A DNA stretch of 64,000 bases from Bifidobacterium saimiriisciurei. GTDB taxonomy: Bacteria; Actinomycetota; Actinomycetes; Actinomycetales; Bifidobacteriaceae. The notes under the pieces are model-generated. The model worked only from the letters and a program-made list of their open reading frames with translations, was not told the DNA's origin and did not search any database. The translations under genes and the position numbers were made by a program. Position 1 is the first letter of the stretch. Every line of letters begins with the position of its first letter. The DNA lies in assembly GCF_010667655.1 (NCBI RefSeq), contig NZ_WHZU01000013.1:32680-96679 (forward strand). Direction: 5' to 3'. Shown one piece after another: positions 19,328-29,297 of this stretch.

Positions 19328-20725
19328 ATGTCGGACGAGACTGCAACCACACCCGAGAACGTATCCGCAGCGGCGGCGAAGCCCGCCGCACACCCCAAGG
19401 CGGCGCCGAAACCGCATGCGCCGTCGCCGGCGGCATTCGCCAAGAAGGCCCCCAAGGTCGCGGTGGTGAAGAGCACGTATTCCGACGAGGACATCGCCAA
19501 GGCCGAGGCGTTCGGGCGCGTCGCCGACGACGGCACCGTGTTCGTCAAGGACGGTGATTCCGAGCGCGAGGTCGGCCAGTTCGCCGACGCCGACAAGACG
19601 GCCGCGCTGAAGCTGTACGCCACCCGCTTCCTTGACCTCAAGGCCAAGCTCGATTTCCTGGCCACGCGCCTGAACGCCTCGAACATCAAGGCCCATGAGA
19701 TCGACGAATCCCTCAAGCTGCTCGAGCAGGAGGTCGACAACCCGCCGGTGGTCGGCGACATCGCCTCGCTGAAGACCCAGCTGGAGGAGCTCAAGGCCGC
19801 CGGCAAGGCCAAGAAGGACGAGCTGGCTGCCGCGCGCAAGGCCGCCGTCGCGAAGGCCGTGGAGGAGCGCACCGCGATCGTGGAGAAGGCCGAGGCTCTG
19901 GCCGCCTCGCTGGGCGACAAGACGAACTGGCGTTCCACCGCCGACAAGTTCCGTGCCCTGTTCGACGAATGGCAGGCCCATCAGCGCAACAGCGTGCGCA
20001 TCGACAAGCCGCAGGCCGACGCGCTGTGGAAGCGGTTCTCCACCGCCCGCACCACGTTCAACCAGTCGCGCCGCAAGTGGGCCCAGAACCGCGACGCCGA
20101 GCGCGCCCAGGCCAAGAAGGCCAAGGAGGCCATCATCCAGGAGGCCGAGGCCATCAAGGACTCCACCGAATGGGGCGAGACCTCCCGCAAGTTCAACGAC
20201 CTGATGGATCGCTGGAAGAAGGCCGGCCGCGCCGGACGCAACGACGATGACGCCCTGTGGGCCAAGTTCCGCGAGGCCGCCGACACGTTCTTCAACGCCC
20301 GTCAGGCCGACCGCGACCAGATCAGCTCCAGCGAGAAGGAGAATCTCGCCAAGAAGGAGGAGCTGCTCAAGAAGGCCGAGGCCCTGCTGCCCGTCAAGGA
20401 CGTGAAGGCCGCCAAGGAGGCGCGTCAGGCGCTGAGCAAGATCCAGGACGAGTGGGATGAGATCGGCTACGTGCCGCGTGGCGACGTGCACCGCATCGAA
20501 AGCCGTCTGGACGACGTGGAGAAGCAGATCAAGGCCGTCGAGGACGCCGAGTGGACGCAGTCCGACCCGGAGACCGACGCCCGCAAGTCCAGCTTCGAGG
20601 AGCAGCTCACCGCCCAGCTCGCCGAGCTCGACAAGAAGATCGCCGCCGCGACCGATCCGAAGAAGAAGGCCGCGCTCGAGGCCGAGAAGGCCACCAAGGA
20701 GCAGTGGCTCAACGCGGTGAAGTAG
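19328..20725 (+). CDS. DUF349 coiled-coil protein
   Basis: A 465-residue cytosolic protein of unknown function. It has a low-complexity Ala/Pro/Lys N-terminus (about residues 1-45), then helical, highly charged repeats of the DUF349 type. At least three contain the W-x4-ADKFRALFDEWQ, WGETSRKFNDLMDRWKKAG and ARQALSKIQDEWDEIGYVP pattern. AAGGAGCTGGCC before the ATG is a strong ribosome binding site. No catalytic motif is seen. A strong terminator follows. It is monocistronic and divergent from hisS. Confidence 0.9.
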   Translation: MSDETATTPENVSAAAAKPAAHPKAAPKPHAPSPAAFAKKAPKVAVVKSTYSDEDIAKAEAFGRVADDGTVFVKDGDSEREVGQFADADKTAALKLYATRFLDLKAKLDFLATRLNASNIKAHEIDESLKLLEQEVDNPPVVGDIASLKTQLEELKAAGKAKKDELAAARKAAVAKAVEERTAIVEKAEALAASLGDKTNWRSTADKFRALFDEWQAHQRNSVRIDKPQADALWKRFSTARTTFNQSRRKWAQNRDAERAQAKKAKEAIIQEAEAIKDSTEWGETSRKFNDLMDRWKKAGRAGRNDDDALWAKFREAADTFFNARQADRDQISSSEKENLAKKEELLKKAEALLPVKDVKAAKEARQALSKIQDEWDEIGYVPRGDVHRIESRLDDVEKQIKAVEDAEWTQSDPETDARKSSFEEQLTAQLAELDKKIAAATDPKKKAALEAEKATKEQWLNAVK

Positions 20726-20745
20726 TCTTCACCGAAAGCTCCGCC

Positions 20746-20785
20746 AGGGCAGGCGCGCATATTGGCGCGCCTGCCCTTTTTTTTT
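20746..20785 (+). terminator. Rho-independent terminator of the DUF349 gene
   Basis: A 13-bp perfect GC-rich stem (AGGGCAGGCGCGC at 20746-20758 with 20765-20777), a 6-nt loop and a run of nine T immediately at its foot. It is the clearest intrinsic terminator in the window. Confidence 0.95.
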
Positions 20786-20828
20786 GATGTCACCGTGGCG
20801 CATAAAACGCCAAAGGAAACGATTGTGG

Positions 20829-20874
20829 ATGGAAAGGGGTCCGGACGGAATGAACCGTCCGGACCCCTTTCCAT
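20829..20874 (-). terminator. Terminator of rel
   Basis: A 20-bp perfect stem (20829-20848 and 20855-20874) with a 6-nt loop, 60 bp after the rel stop codon. The arms end in AAAGG/CCTTT, and no long U-tract follows. It can work on either strand. Confidence 0.8.
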
Positions 20875-20933
20875 TCAACGGAATCTCGAAATTTTTGCTT
20901 TGTCGCGCGAAAAACAAAAAACCTTTGCTGCCG

Positions 20934-23264
20934 TCACATGTGACGCAGCTTGGGCTCGGCGCTGTCCTTGGCACCGGTGATGCGGTAGCAGTCGAATACG
21001 CCGTCTATCTTGCGCACGGCCGCCAGCAGCGTGTTGAGATGCTGCGGGTCGGCCATTTCGAAGACGAACTGGCTCGTGGCCACGCGGTCGTCGCCGGTCG
21101 CGATGGAACCGGAGATGATGTTCACTCCATGGTCGGACAGCATGCGGGTGACGTCCGACAGCAGATGCGGGCGGTCAAGCGCCTCCACCTGGATCTTCAC
21201 GAGGAAGGTGCCGTTGGCGCTGGTCCACGAGACGTCGACGATGCGGTCGGGCTGGTGCTTCTTCAGATCGAGCAGGTTCTGGCAGTCGGCGCGATGCACC
21301 GACACGCCCTGCGTGCGGGTGATGAAGCCGATGATGGTGTCGCCCGGAACCGGCATGCAGCATTTGGCGAGTTTGACCCAGATGTTGTCCACGCCCTTGA
21401 CCGACACGCCCGGGGCGGCGTCCACGTTGCGTACGCGCTGCAACGGAAGCGCCTCCTGCTCCACCTCGTCGTCGACCTCGGCGGGACCGACGTCCTTGAC
21501 CAGTCGGGAGATGACGTTCTGCGTGGAGACCTGCCCTTCGCCGATGGCGGCGAAGACGGCGTTCGGATCGGGGTAGTTCAGCTCCTCGGCCACGCCGATC
21601 AGCGCCTCGGGTGTCAGCAGCGTGGAGATGGGCATGTTGCGCTTGCGCATGGCGCGCGTCAGCTCCTCGCGGCCCTCTTCGATGGCTTCGCTGCGGCGCT
21701 CCTTGCTGAACCACTGACGAATCTTGTTACGGGCCTTGGGGCTTTTCACGAAGCTCAGCCAGTCGCGCGATGGACCGGCGGTGTCGGACTTCGAGGTGAG
21801 GATTTCGACCGTGTCGCCGTTGTCGAGCTTGGTGTCGAGCGGCACCAGACGCCCGTTCACGCGCGCGCCCATGGTGCGGTGGCCGACCTCGGTGTGCACG
21901 GCATAGGCGAAGTCGACCGGCGTGGCCTCGGCGGGCAGCGAGACGATCTTGCCCTTCGGGGTGAACACATACACCTCGGCCGAGCCGAGGTCCTGCTTGA
22001 GCGAACCGAGGAACTCGTCGGAATCCGGCGTCTCGCTCGTCCAGTCCGCGAGCTGCTGAATCCACTTGAGATTGTCGGCCTCGGAAAGCTCGCGGTACTC
22101 CTCGCCGTTCTCGCGTTTGAGGTCGGCCTTGTCGGGGGAAGACAGCGCACGGCCGGCCTGACCGTTCTCCTTGTACTTCCAGTGGGCGGCGATGCCGAAT
22201 TCGGCACGTCGGTGCATGTCCCAGGTGCGAATCTGGATTTCGACGGGCTTGCCGCCGGGCCCCACGACCGTGGTATGCAGTGACTGGTACATGTTGAGCT
22301 TCGGCATGGCGATGTAGTCCTTGAACCGTCCGGGGACGGGGTTCCATCGTGCGTGCACGGCGCCGAGGGCGGCATAGCAGTCACGTATCGAGTCGACGAT
22401 GATGCGCACACCGACCAGATCGTAGATGTTCTCGAAATCGTGACCTCGCACGATCATCTTCTGGTAGATGCTGAAGTAGTCCTTGGGGCGTCCGGTCACA
22501 TAGGCCTTGACGTTCTGCTTCTTCAGGTCGGCGTTGACCTCTTCGAGAATCTGCTTGAGATACACTTCGCGCTGGCCGGCGCGACGGGCCACCAGCACCA
22601 CGATCTCGTTGTAGATCTTCGGATAAAGCACCTTGAAGCTCAGTTCCTCGAGTTCGGTCTTGATGGCGTTCATGCCCAGTCGGTTGGCGAGCGGCGCATA
22701 GACGTCAAGGGTCTCGCGGGCCTTGCGCTGGGCGCTGGAGGTCTTCACGTAACGCCAGGTGCGGGCGTTGTGCACACGGTCGGCGAGCTTGACGACCAGT
22801 ACGCGTACGTCGCGGCTCATGGCCACGACCATCTTGCGGATGGTCTCCGCCTGTGCGGAGTCGCCGTAGTCCATCTTCGAGAGCTTGGTGACGCCGTCGA
22901 CGAGACCGGTGACCGTGTCGCCGAACTCCTTGCGGCATTCGTCGAGCGTGTAGTCGGTGTCCTCCACGGTGTCGTGCAGAAGTCCCGCGGCCACCACCAG
23001 CGGCCCCATGCCGAGATCGGCCAGGATCTGCGCAACGGCCAGGGGGTGGATGATGTAGGGTTCGCCCGACTTGCGCCGCTGAGGCGCATGCTGCACCACC
23101 GCGCGGTCATACGCGCGCTGCAGGATGGAAAGGTCCTCGCCGGGATGATGCATCTCACACATCTGCCAGATGGGCAGCAGGGGGTTCAGCGGATCGTCGC
23201 TGATCTCACACCCCAATTCGTGCGCGGAGACGTCCTTTGGCTTGTCGACGGCATGCTCAGCCAT
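20934..23264 (-). CDS. rel: Bifunctional (p)ppGpp synthetase/hydrolase Rel
   Basis: A 776-residue stringent-response enzyme that makes and degrades (p)ppGpp. The HD hydrolase domain keeps HDTVEDTD and the later ADRVHNARTW; the synthetase domain keeps GRPKDYFSIYQKM and the RFKD motif of bifunctional enzymes (not the EFDD of synthetase-only RelA), followed by MYQSLHTTVVGPGGKPVEIQIRTWDMHR. The TGS domain starts near VYVFTPKGKIVSLPAEATPVD, and an ACT domain with HLLSDVTRMLSDHGVNI ends the protein. GGAGAGGAG precedes the ATG. Both activities appear intact. Confidence 0.96.
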   Translation of the reverse strand: MAEHAVDKPKDVSAHELGCEISDDPLNPLLPIWQMCEMHHPGEDLSILQRAYDRAVVQHAPQRRKSGEPYIIHPLAVAQILADLGMGPLVVAAGLLHDTVEDTDYTLDECRKEFGDTVTGLVDGVTKLSKMDYGDSAQAETIRKMVVAMSRDVRVLVVKLADRVHNARTWRYVKTSSAQRKARETLDVYAPLANRLGMNAIKTELEELSFKVLYPKIYNEIVVLVARRAGQREVYLKQILEEVNADLKKQNVKAYVTGRPKDYFSIYQKMIVRGHDFENIYDLVGVRIIVDSIRDCYAALGAVHARWNPVPGRFKDYIAMPKLNMYQSLHTTVVGPGGKPVEIQIRTWDMHRRAEFGIAAHWKYKENGQAGRALSSPDKADLKRENGEEYRELSEADNLKWIQQLADWTSETPDSDEFLGSLKQDLGSAEVYVFTPKGKIVSLPAEATPVDFAYAVHTEVGHRTMGARVNGRLVPLDTKLDNGDTVEILTSKSDTAGPSRDWLSFVKSPKARNKIRQWFSKERRSEAIEEGREELTRAMRKRNMPISTLLTPEALIGVAEELNYPDPNAVFAAIGEGQVSTQNVISRLVKDVGPAEVDDEVEQEALPLQRVRNVDAAPGVSVKGVDNIWVKLAKCCMPVPGDTIIGFITRTQGVSVHRADCQNLLDLKKHQPDRIVDVSWTSANGTFLVKIQVEALDRPHLLSDVTRMLSDHGVNIISGSIATGDDRVATSQFVFEMADPQHLNTLLAAVRKIDGVFDCYRITGAKDSAEPKLRHM

Positions 23265-23317
23265 GTTTCGCTCCTCTCCCTACACGCCAATGGTGCTGAC
23301 TATTGTAACCGTTCGGT

Positions 23318-23791
23318 TCACGATTTCACGCCGGTGGAGCCAAAACCACGCTCGGCGCGGTCCGATCCGGGCAGCTTCTCCGCCGGAATGAACCTGGCCT
23401 CCACGTAACGCTGGATCACCAGCTGTGCGATGCGGTCCCCGGCCTTGAACGTCACCGTGTGCTCCGGATCGAGGTTGATGAGCGGCACCTTGATTTCGCC
23501 GCGATACCCCGCATCGATGGTTCCCGGCGCGTTCAGCACGGTCACGCCCTGCTTGACGGCGAGCCCGGAGCGCGGATGCACGAGCCCCACGTACCCGCTG
23601 GGCAGCGCTATGGCGATTCCGGTGGGCACCAGCGCCCGCTGGAACGGGGCGAGCTCGACGTCCACGGTGGTGGTCAGATCGGCGCCGGCGTCCCCGGCAT
23701 GCGCGTAATGCAGTGCGGCCGGTCCGCCGTCAAGCGATCGGACCAGCACCTCGATGTTCTCCGGCCCGTCGTACGATTCGTCGAATGCCAT
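23318..23791 (-). CDS. dut: Deoxyuridine 5'-triphosphate nucleotidohydrolase (dUTPase)
   Basis: A 157-residue trimeric dUTPase that converts dUTP to dUMP and keeps uracil out of DNA. The motifs are in order: HAGDAGADL (1), [11 protein letters not shown] (2), [14 protein letters not shown] (3), RIAQLVIQ (4) and RGFGSTG (5), so the active site is complete. The ATG at 23791 is one base after the DUF4193 stop codon, which implies coupled translation. Longer upstream frames are out of register with the DUF4193 gene and are not used. Confidence 0.95.
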   Translation of the reverse strand: MAFDESYDGPENIEVLVRSLDGGPAALHYAHAGDAGADLTTTVDVELAPFQRALVPTGIAIALPSGYVGLVHPRSGLAVKQGVTVLNAPGTIDAGYRGEIKVPLINLDPEHTVTFKAGDRIAQLVIQRYVEARFIPAEKLPGSDRAERGFGSTGVKS

Positions 23792-23792
23792 G

Positions 23793-24089
23793 TCAGTCAG
23801 CGCACTCCTCGCACACCGGCTCGCCATCGGCGGTGGTGTAGGCGAGCTGGCTGCGGTGCTTGACGAGGAAGCACTCGGAGCAGACGAACTCGTCGCCCTG
23901 CATGGGAATGACGGTGACCGAGGAATCCTCATTGCTCAGATCGGCGCCCGGCAGCTCGTAGTCCTCGGCGATGGCGTTCTCGTCGTCGTCGATGTCGCTC
24001 GCCTGGCTCTGACGCGAGCTCTTGCCCAATGCCTCGATGGACTCCTCGTCTTCGTCCTTGCTGCGCGGGGAATCATAATCCTGTGCCAT
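23793..24089 (-). CDS. DUF4193 zinc-ribbon-like protein
   Basis: A 98-residue acidic protein found across actinobacteria, with unknown function. The first 65 residues are Asp/Glu/Ser-rich; the C-terminus has a CSEC...CEEC pair, which could bind zinc. The ATG at 24089 has AAGGAG 7 nt upstream. It is in an operon with dut and is divergent from sepH; this neighbourhood is conserved in actinobacteria. Confidence 0.88.
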   Translation of the reverse strand: MAQDYDSPRSKDEDEESIEALGKSSRQSQASDIDDDENAIAEDYELPGADLSNEDSSVTVIPMQGDEFVCSECFLVKHRSQLAYTTADGEPVCEECAD

Positions 24090-24223
24090 GAGTGAACTCC
24101 TTTCCCATAGAACTTGTGTCGTGTTCTGCGCCATAGGATACACGATTTCAAATACCCGCAAAATACGACACGTGGGGCACAATAGAAGTAATCAGCAAAC
24201 TTTTCTGGAAGTCGGGTGCTTTT

Positions 24224-25261
24224 ATGTCGAACGAAACGCTCAAAGTGGCGCATTTCGAACGTGTCAGCGAAAACGGCGACCTGGTGTTCTCCGTGGACGG
24301 CAACACATTCGCGGTGCGTGTCGACGACCGGCTGGAGCAGGGAATACTCGCCAGCAAGCAGATCAGACAGGAGCGGGAGGGCTCCCCCGACCCGCAGGCC
24401 AGCGCCACCATACCGATCTCCACCATCCAGTCCATGATCCGCGCCGGCTACCCCCCGGAGGATGTGGCGCGCAACTATTCGGTGGGCGAGGCGCTGGTGC
24501 GCCGGTTCGCGCAGCCGGTGGAGACGGAGAAGAAGTACGCCATCAGCCAGTTCTTCTCGGCTCCGGTGCCGGGCATCGCGAAGAACCGCAGCGTCTCCGA
24601 CATGATCGCGTCATCGCTGCGGGGCGCGCACGTCTCCATGGACTCCGTGCAATGGCAGGCCACCCGCAACGGCAGGGAGCCGTGGCGCATCCACGCCTCG
24701 TTCGAGACGGCCGGCCGGCCCATCAAGGCCGAATGGTCGTGGGACATGCGCGACAATTCCGTCACGCCCATGAACCCCACGGCGCGCAAGCTCCTGAAAT
24801 CCGCGGAGTTCGAGGCGGCGGCGAGCCACGACCTGTTCGACGACGGGTTCGGGCCGATTCCCGTTTCCGCCGGTTCCGCCACTGATGGCGATGGCGTCCG
24901 CATCGTGGACACTTCGGCGGTTCCCCCCGCCGCGAAGACCGCTCCGGTCCCCCTGCCGTCCGAGGAACAGACCGCCGCGCATGACCGCAGGACCACCGCT
25001 TCCGCGAATGCCGCGAACAGGTCCGATTCCACGCCCAACGACGCGCAGGCCACCGGCTCCTGGCTGTACGGCGACGCCGGCTCCGCGCACCAGTCGGAGT
25101 CGGACGGCCACGACTCGCCCAAGACGACGGCCTCCGGAGACGCGTCTCTGCCGCCGCTGGTACCTGCCTCGCAGGAGGGCGACGCCGACGACGCGCGGCA
25201 GAAGCGCAAGGGACGCCGTTCGGCCGTGCCCAGCTGGGATGAGATCCTGTTCGGCGAATAG
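24224..25261 (+). CDS. sepH: SepH-type cell-division regulator (DUF3071)
   Basis: A 345-residue protein. The N-terminal DUF3071 region (about 1-170) includes the helix-turn-helix-like segment STIQSMIRAGYPPEDVARNYSVGEALVRRF and the following WQATRNGREPWRIHASF. The long C-terminal part is low-complexity and ends SVPSWDEILFGE-like (PSWDEILFGE seen), the usual tail of this family. In Streptomyces and mycobacteria SepH binds FtsZ and promotes its assembly; the role here is by homology. The length matches Streptomyces SepH. The ribosome binding site is weak. Divergent from DUF4193-dut. Confidence 0.88.
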   Translation: MSNETLKVAHFERVSENGDLVFSVDGNTFAVRVDDRLEQGILASKQIRQEREGSPDPQASATIPISTIQSMIRAGYPPEDVARNYSVGEALVRRFAQPVETEKKYAISQFFSAPVPGIAKNRSVSDMIASSLRGAHVSMDSVQWQATRNGREPWRIHASFETAGRPIKAEWSWDMRDNSVTPMNPTARKLLKSAEFEAAASHDLFDDGFGPIPVSAGSATDGDGVRIVDTSAVPPAAKTAPVPLPSEEQTAAHDRRTTASANAANRSDSTPNDAQATGSWLYGDAGSAHQSESDGHDSPKTTASGDASLPPLVPASQEGDADDARQKRKGRRSAVPSWDEILFGE

Positions 25262-25332
25262 CCGAAAACAGGTACCGCCACGAAGCAGCCCCGGCCGTGC
25301 GGACTTACGACGACGAAGTCGGTGCGGCCGGG

Positions 25333-26559
25333 TCAGGCCATGTCCACGAGGAAGGGGATGTCCATCTCGAGGCCGGTCTGCGAGCCGTGGACCGACGGAA
25401 GCCTCGTCGCCTTGTCGGCCTGTATGCGGGAGTCGACCACGGTCACATGCTGCGCGGCGCTGACGAGCACGTCGCCGATCATCGGCAGCACCCTGTCGTC
25501 GACGCGTCCGTAGACGCCGTCGGCGACGGCTTGCGAGCGCGTGCGGACCAGTGCGAGGTCTCCGAGCCGTTCTCGCCATCGGTCGGCGACGTCGTCGGGG
25601 TTCTCTCCTTCCTCGACATAGAGCATGACGGCGCGGGGTTCGCCTCCGACGGCTGCGACGCCGCGGGAGAGCTGTGGTTCGGTCGCGATATCGATGCGTT
25701 GTTCCGGCGATGAGCTCACCATGCCGTGGTCGGCGGTGATGACGATGAGGGTGCCTTTGGGGGCGTTTCTGCGCAGTGCGTTGAGTTGGGCGTCGATGCG
25801 TTCGAATGCGCCTATCCATTTGTCGGAGTTCCAGCCGTAGTTGTGGCCGGTCTTGTCGGCGTCGCGGATGTACAGGTAGGTGAGTCCGGGTGTGCGGGCG
25901 GCGTTGCAGGCGGCCATCACGCGGTCTTTGGGCAGTACGTTCGATATGTAGTCCGCGCCGCGGAACGCCGCCATGGTCAGTGGCGAGGAGGCGAATTTCG
26001 GCAGACCGGACGAGGTCACGCGTACGTGTTGCGCGGCGAGGCGTTCGAATATGGTGGGCTGGGTCTGCAGACGTTCGGGTTCGACGGCGTCCTTGAATTG
26101 GATGAGCTGGCAGATCTGCCCGGTTTCGGTGTTCATCTGCGTGTAGCCGGTCATGGCGGTCAGGCCGGGGCATGTGCCGGTGCCGAATGTGCTCATGGCG
26201 GCCACGGTCGTGCTGGGGTAGCAGGTGGATATGGGCCTTTCGCCGACGGAGTCGCCCATCAGGGAGCGCAGGTAGGGGGCGTGGCCGCGTCGCATGGCGA
26301 TGTTCCAGTAGCCGAGTCCGTCAACGAGCACGACGATGGCGCTGGCGGCGTCGGGCAGTCCCAGCCGTTCGCGCAGCGCGTGGGGGTCGGGGTGCATCGG
26401 CGTGGGGGTCGGATGCCCGATGGCGTCGCTGATCGCGGGGAGCACGGCGCCGAGGTGGCGTGCCCCTCCCCTGCCGTCGGCTTCGACGTCGTAGTGCACC
26501 GTCGGTCGTAGACGTAACAGGTCGCTGGTATCGGGCACTTCCACACTCATACGTTCCAT
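25333..26559 (-). CDS. Alkaline-phosphatase-superfamily nucleotide pyrophosphatase/phosphodiesterase
   Basis: About 408 residues of the type I phosphodiesterase/nucleotide pyrophosphatase fold. Metal-site motifs are VVLVDGLGYWN, the nucleophile region CYPSTTVAAMSTFGTG (Thr/Ser), YLYIRDADKTGHNYG and ITADHGMV. There is no signal peptide, so it is probably cytosolic. The substrate is unknown. Three starts are possible: ATG 26559, ATG 26550, and GTG 26583, which lies 5 nt after a TATATT hexamer. It is divergent from parC, with under 70 bp between them. Confidence 0.82.
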   Translation of the reverse strand: MERMSVEVPDTSDLLRLRPTVHYDVEADGRGGARHLGAVLPAISDAIGHPTPTPMHPDPHALRERLGLPDAASAIVVLVDGLGYWNIAMRRGHAPYLRSLMGDSVGERPISTCYPSTTVAAMSTFGTGTCPGLTAMTGYTQMNTETGQICQLIQFKDAVEPERLQTQPTIFERLAAQHVRVTSSGLPKFASSPLTMAAFRGADYISNVLPKDRVMAACNAARTPGLTYLYIRDADKTGHNYGWNSDKWIGAFERIDAQLNALRRNAPKGTLIVITADHGMVSSSPEQRIDIATEPQLSRGVAAVGGEPRAVMLYVEEGENPDDVADRWRERLGDLALVRTRSQAVADGVYGRVDDRVLPMIGDVLVSAAQHVTVVDSRIQADKATRLPSVHGSQTGLEMDIPFLVDMA

Positions 26560-26628
26560 TGAACCACTTGCACAGGTCAACACGACGTAATATAGATAGT
26601 CGATTCACCCATGTAAGGAGTTCACGCG

Positions 26629-29277
26629 TTGGCCACCAAGCACAGAACCAAGCCTTCCTTCGACCCGCGTTCGGTCAAGGAGAACATCGTCGATACGCCG
26701 TTGAACGAGGAGATGAGCAAATCGTTCCTCGAGTATGCGTATTCGGTGATCTATGCGCGTGCGCTGCCCGATGCCCGTGACGGTCTCAAGCCGGTGCAGC
26801 GGCGCATCATCTATCAGATGGGTGCGATGAACCTGACGCCCGACCGCGCGTATATGAAGTCGGCGCGCGTGGTGGGCGAGGTCATGGGAAAGCTGCATCC
26901 GCATGGCGACTCGGCCATCTATGAGGCCATGGTGCGTCTGGCCCAGCCGTTCGCCATGCGGCTTCCCCTGGTCGATGGCCATGGCAATTTCGGTTCCCTT
27001 GACGATGGTCCGGCCGCTTCCCGATACACCGAGGCGCGTCTGGCGCCGGCCGCGCTCGGCATGAACGCGGACATCGACGAGGAGACCGTGGGGTTCCGTC
27101 CGAACTACGACAATAAGCTTGAGGAGCCGGAGGTGCTGCCGTCGGCCATTCCGAATCTGCTGGTCAATGGCTCGTCCGGCATCGCGGTGGGCATGGCGAC
27201 GAACATGATCACGCATAATCTCGGCGAGGTCGTGGCCGCGGCGAAGCATCTGATGCGTCATCCCGAGGCGTCGGTCGACGATCTGATGAGGTTCGTCCCG
27301 GGCCCGGACCTGCCGGGGGGCGGCGTGATCATCGGCCGTGACGGCATCCGCGACGCGTATGGGTCGGGGCGTGGCTCGTTCGTCACGCGTGCGGTGACGC
27401 ATATCGAGAACATCACGGCGCGCAAGAAGGGCATCGTGGTGACGCAGCTGCCGTTCATGGTCGGTCCGGAGAAGGTGCTCGAACGCATTTCCGAGGGCGT
27501 GAAGAACAAGAAGATCGACGGGGTCACCGGAGCCATCGACCTGACGGACCGTCATAACGGCACGCGCATCGTGATCGAGGTGAAGACGGGCTTCAATCCC
27601 GAGGCCGTGCTGGCGCAGCTGTTCCGCCATACGCCGCTGCAGGATTCGTTCACCATCAACAACGTGGCGCTGGTCGACGGCCGTCCGCATACGATGGGCC
27701 TTCGCGAGCTGCTGTCGGTGTGGATCGACCATCGACGGTCGGTGATCCGTCGCCGCAGCGAGTTCCGCCGCCGCAAGGCGCAGGAGCGTCTGCATCTGGT
27801 CGAGGGTCTTCTGCTGGCGATGCTCGATATCGACGAGGTCATCCAGGTGATCCGCAGCTCCGAGGACGCCGACACCGCGAGGGGACGCCTCATGGCAGTG
27901 TTCGACCTCGACGAGGTCCAGGCGCAGTATATCCTCGATCTTCGTCTTCGCAGGCTGACGAAGATGAGCCGCATCGAGCTTGAGGCGGAACGCGATGACC
28001 TGCGCCGGCGTATCGATGAGCTGACGGAGATCCTCGGCTCCGACGAGAGACTCGACCGTGTGGTGGTCGATGAGATGGACGCCGCCGTGGAGAAGTGGGG
28101 CGATGCCCGCCGCACCGTGCTGCTCGACCGGGACGAGGATGGCGGCCTGCACGCGGTGAAAAGCGAGGCGCCGTCGACGTCCTCCGGCGATGGCACGGCC
28201 GCCGACGCCATCATCGCGAGCGCGCAGGGCATGGCCCACGCGTCGAACGCCGTGCAGCAGACCGCGAAGACGGCGGCGAACCCGGCGTCTGTGCCGCTGA
28301 CGATCGCGGACGAACCATGCACGGTGCTGCTGAGCGCCACCGGACTAATCGCCCGTATGCCGCAGGGCGCGATGGACGCATATGCGGCACGCACCGTCGC
28401 CACGCCGCGTGCGCGGCACGATCAGATCGTCTCCATATTCTCGACGACGACCAGGTCGGATTATGGTCTGGTCACGTCGGCCGGACGGTTCGTGCTGGCG
28501 CATGTGAGCGATCTGCCGTCGCTTCCGGCCGCGGAGACGCTGAGTGCGGAGGGCGGCGTCCGCGCGGACGAGCTGCTGACGATGACGGAAAGCACCGAGC
28601 CCGTCGATGGCGAGCATGTCATTGCGGCGGTGTCGCTGGATGATTCCACGCCGCTGGCCATCGGCACTCGGAACGGCGTGGTCAAGCGCTGGAACCGGGA
28701 GTCGCCCACGACCATGGATTCCTGGTCGGTCATCGACCTCAAGGAGGGCGATGTGGCGCTGCATGCGGCTCCGGCCGGCGACGACGACCGTATCGTGTTC
28801 GTGTCGTCGGACTCCTCCCTGCTGACGTTCGCGGCCGGCAACGTGCGCGCCCAGGGCCGCAATTCCGCCGGCATGGCGGGGATTCGTCTTGCCGAGGGCC
28901 GTCTTGTGGCGGCGTTCGCGACGGTGCCGGCCGGCAAGGTGGCGTGGACGTATGAGGAGGGCGCCGATGGCCTGACCTCGCAGTCCGGTGCGGTGGTGTT
29001 GACCGTGGCCGGTGATTCGGAGGCGTTGGAGGGCACGGAGAACGGTGCCGCCAAGGTGACGCCGCTGGAAATGTATCCCACGAAGGGCCGTGGCACGGGC
29101 GGTGTGCGTTCGCAGCGGTTCCTCAAGGGGCAGGACACGCTGATCCTCGCCCATGTGGGGCCGTGGCCCCTGTTCGCCGCCACGGATTCGGGGGTTCCGG
29201 TGGAGCTGCCGAACGTCGATATGCGTCGTGACGGATCGGGTGTGGAGCTGACCGCCCCTATCGCCTTCGTCGCCTAG
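26629..29277 (+). CDS. parC: DNA topoisomerase IV subunit A
   Basis: An 882-residue type IIA topoisomerase subunit that cuts and rejoins DNA. The catalytic tyrosine is in [12 protein letters not shown], and the quinolone-determining segment [20 protein letters not shown] has Ser and Glu as in ParC. The C-terminal beta-pinwheel is divergent and has no canonical GyrA box (QRRGGRG); [13 protein letters not shown] is the nearest stretch, which favours topoisomerase IV over gyrase. The start is TTG at 26629 with TAAGGAG 8 nt upstream. Its partner parE lies 12 kb away in the opposite direction. Confidence 0.9.
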   Translation: MATKHRTKPSFDPRSVKENIVDTPLNEEMSKSFLEYAYSVIYARALPDARDGLKPVQRRIIYQMGAMNLTPDRAYMKSARVVGEVMGKLHPHGDSAIYEAMVRLAQPFAMRLPLVDGHGNFGSLDDGPAASRYTEARLAPAALGMNADIDEETVGFRPNYDNKLEEPEVLPSAIPNLLVNGSSGIAVGMATNMITHNLGEVVAAAKHLMRHPEASVDDLMRFVPGPDLPGGGVIIGRDGIRDAYGSGRGSFVTRAVTHIENITARKKGIVVTQLPFMVGPEKVLERISEGVKNKKIDGVTGAIDLTDRHNGTRIVIEVKTGFNPEAVLAQLFRHTPLQDSFTINNVALVDGRPHTMGLRELLSVWIDHRRSVIRRRSEFRRRKAQERLHLVEGLLLAMLDIDEVIQVIRSSEDADTARGRLMAVFDLDEVQAQYILDLRLRRLTKMSRIELEAERDDLRRRIDELTEILGSDERLDRVVVDEMDAAVEKWGDARRTVLLDRDEDGGLHAVKSEAPSTSSGDGTAADAIIASAQGMAHASNAVQQTAKTAANPASVPLTIADEPCTVLLSATGLIARMPQGAMDAYAARTVATPRARHDQIVSIFSTTTRSDYGLVTSAGRFVLAHVSDLPSLPAAETLSAEGGVRADELLTMTESTEPVDGEHVIAAVSLDDSTPLAIGTRNGVVKRWNRESPTTMDSWSVIDLKEGDVALHAAPAGDDDRIVFVSSDSSLLTFAAGNVRAQGRNSAGMAGIRLAEGRLVAAFATVPAGKVAWTYEEGADGLTSQSGAVVLTVAGDSEALEGTENGAAKVTPLEMYPTKGRGTGGVRSQRFLKGQDTLILAHVGPWPLFAATDSGVPVELPNVDMRRDGSGVELTAPIAFVA

Positions 29278-29297
29278 TCACCGGCTTCCGCCGGCGC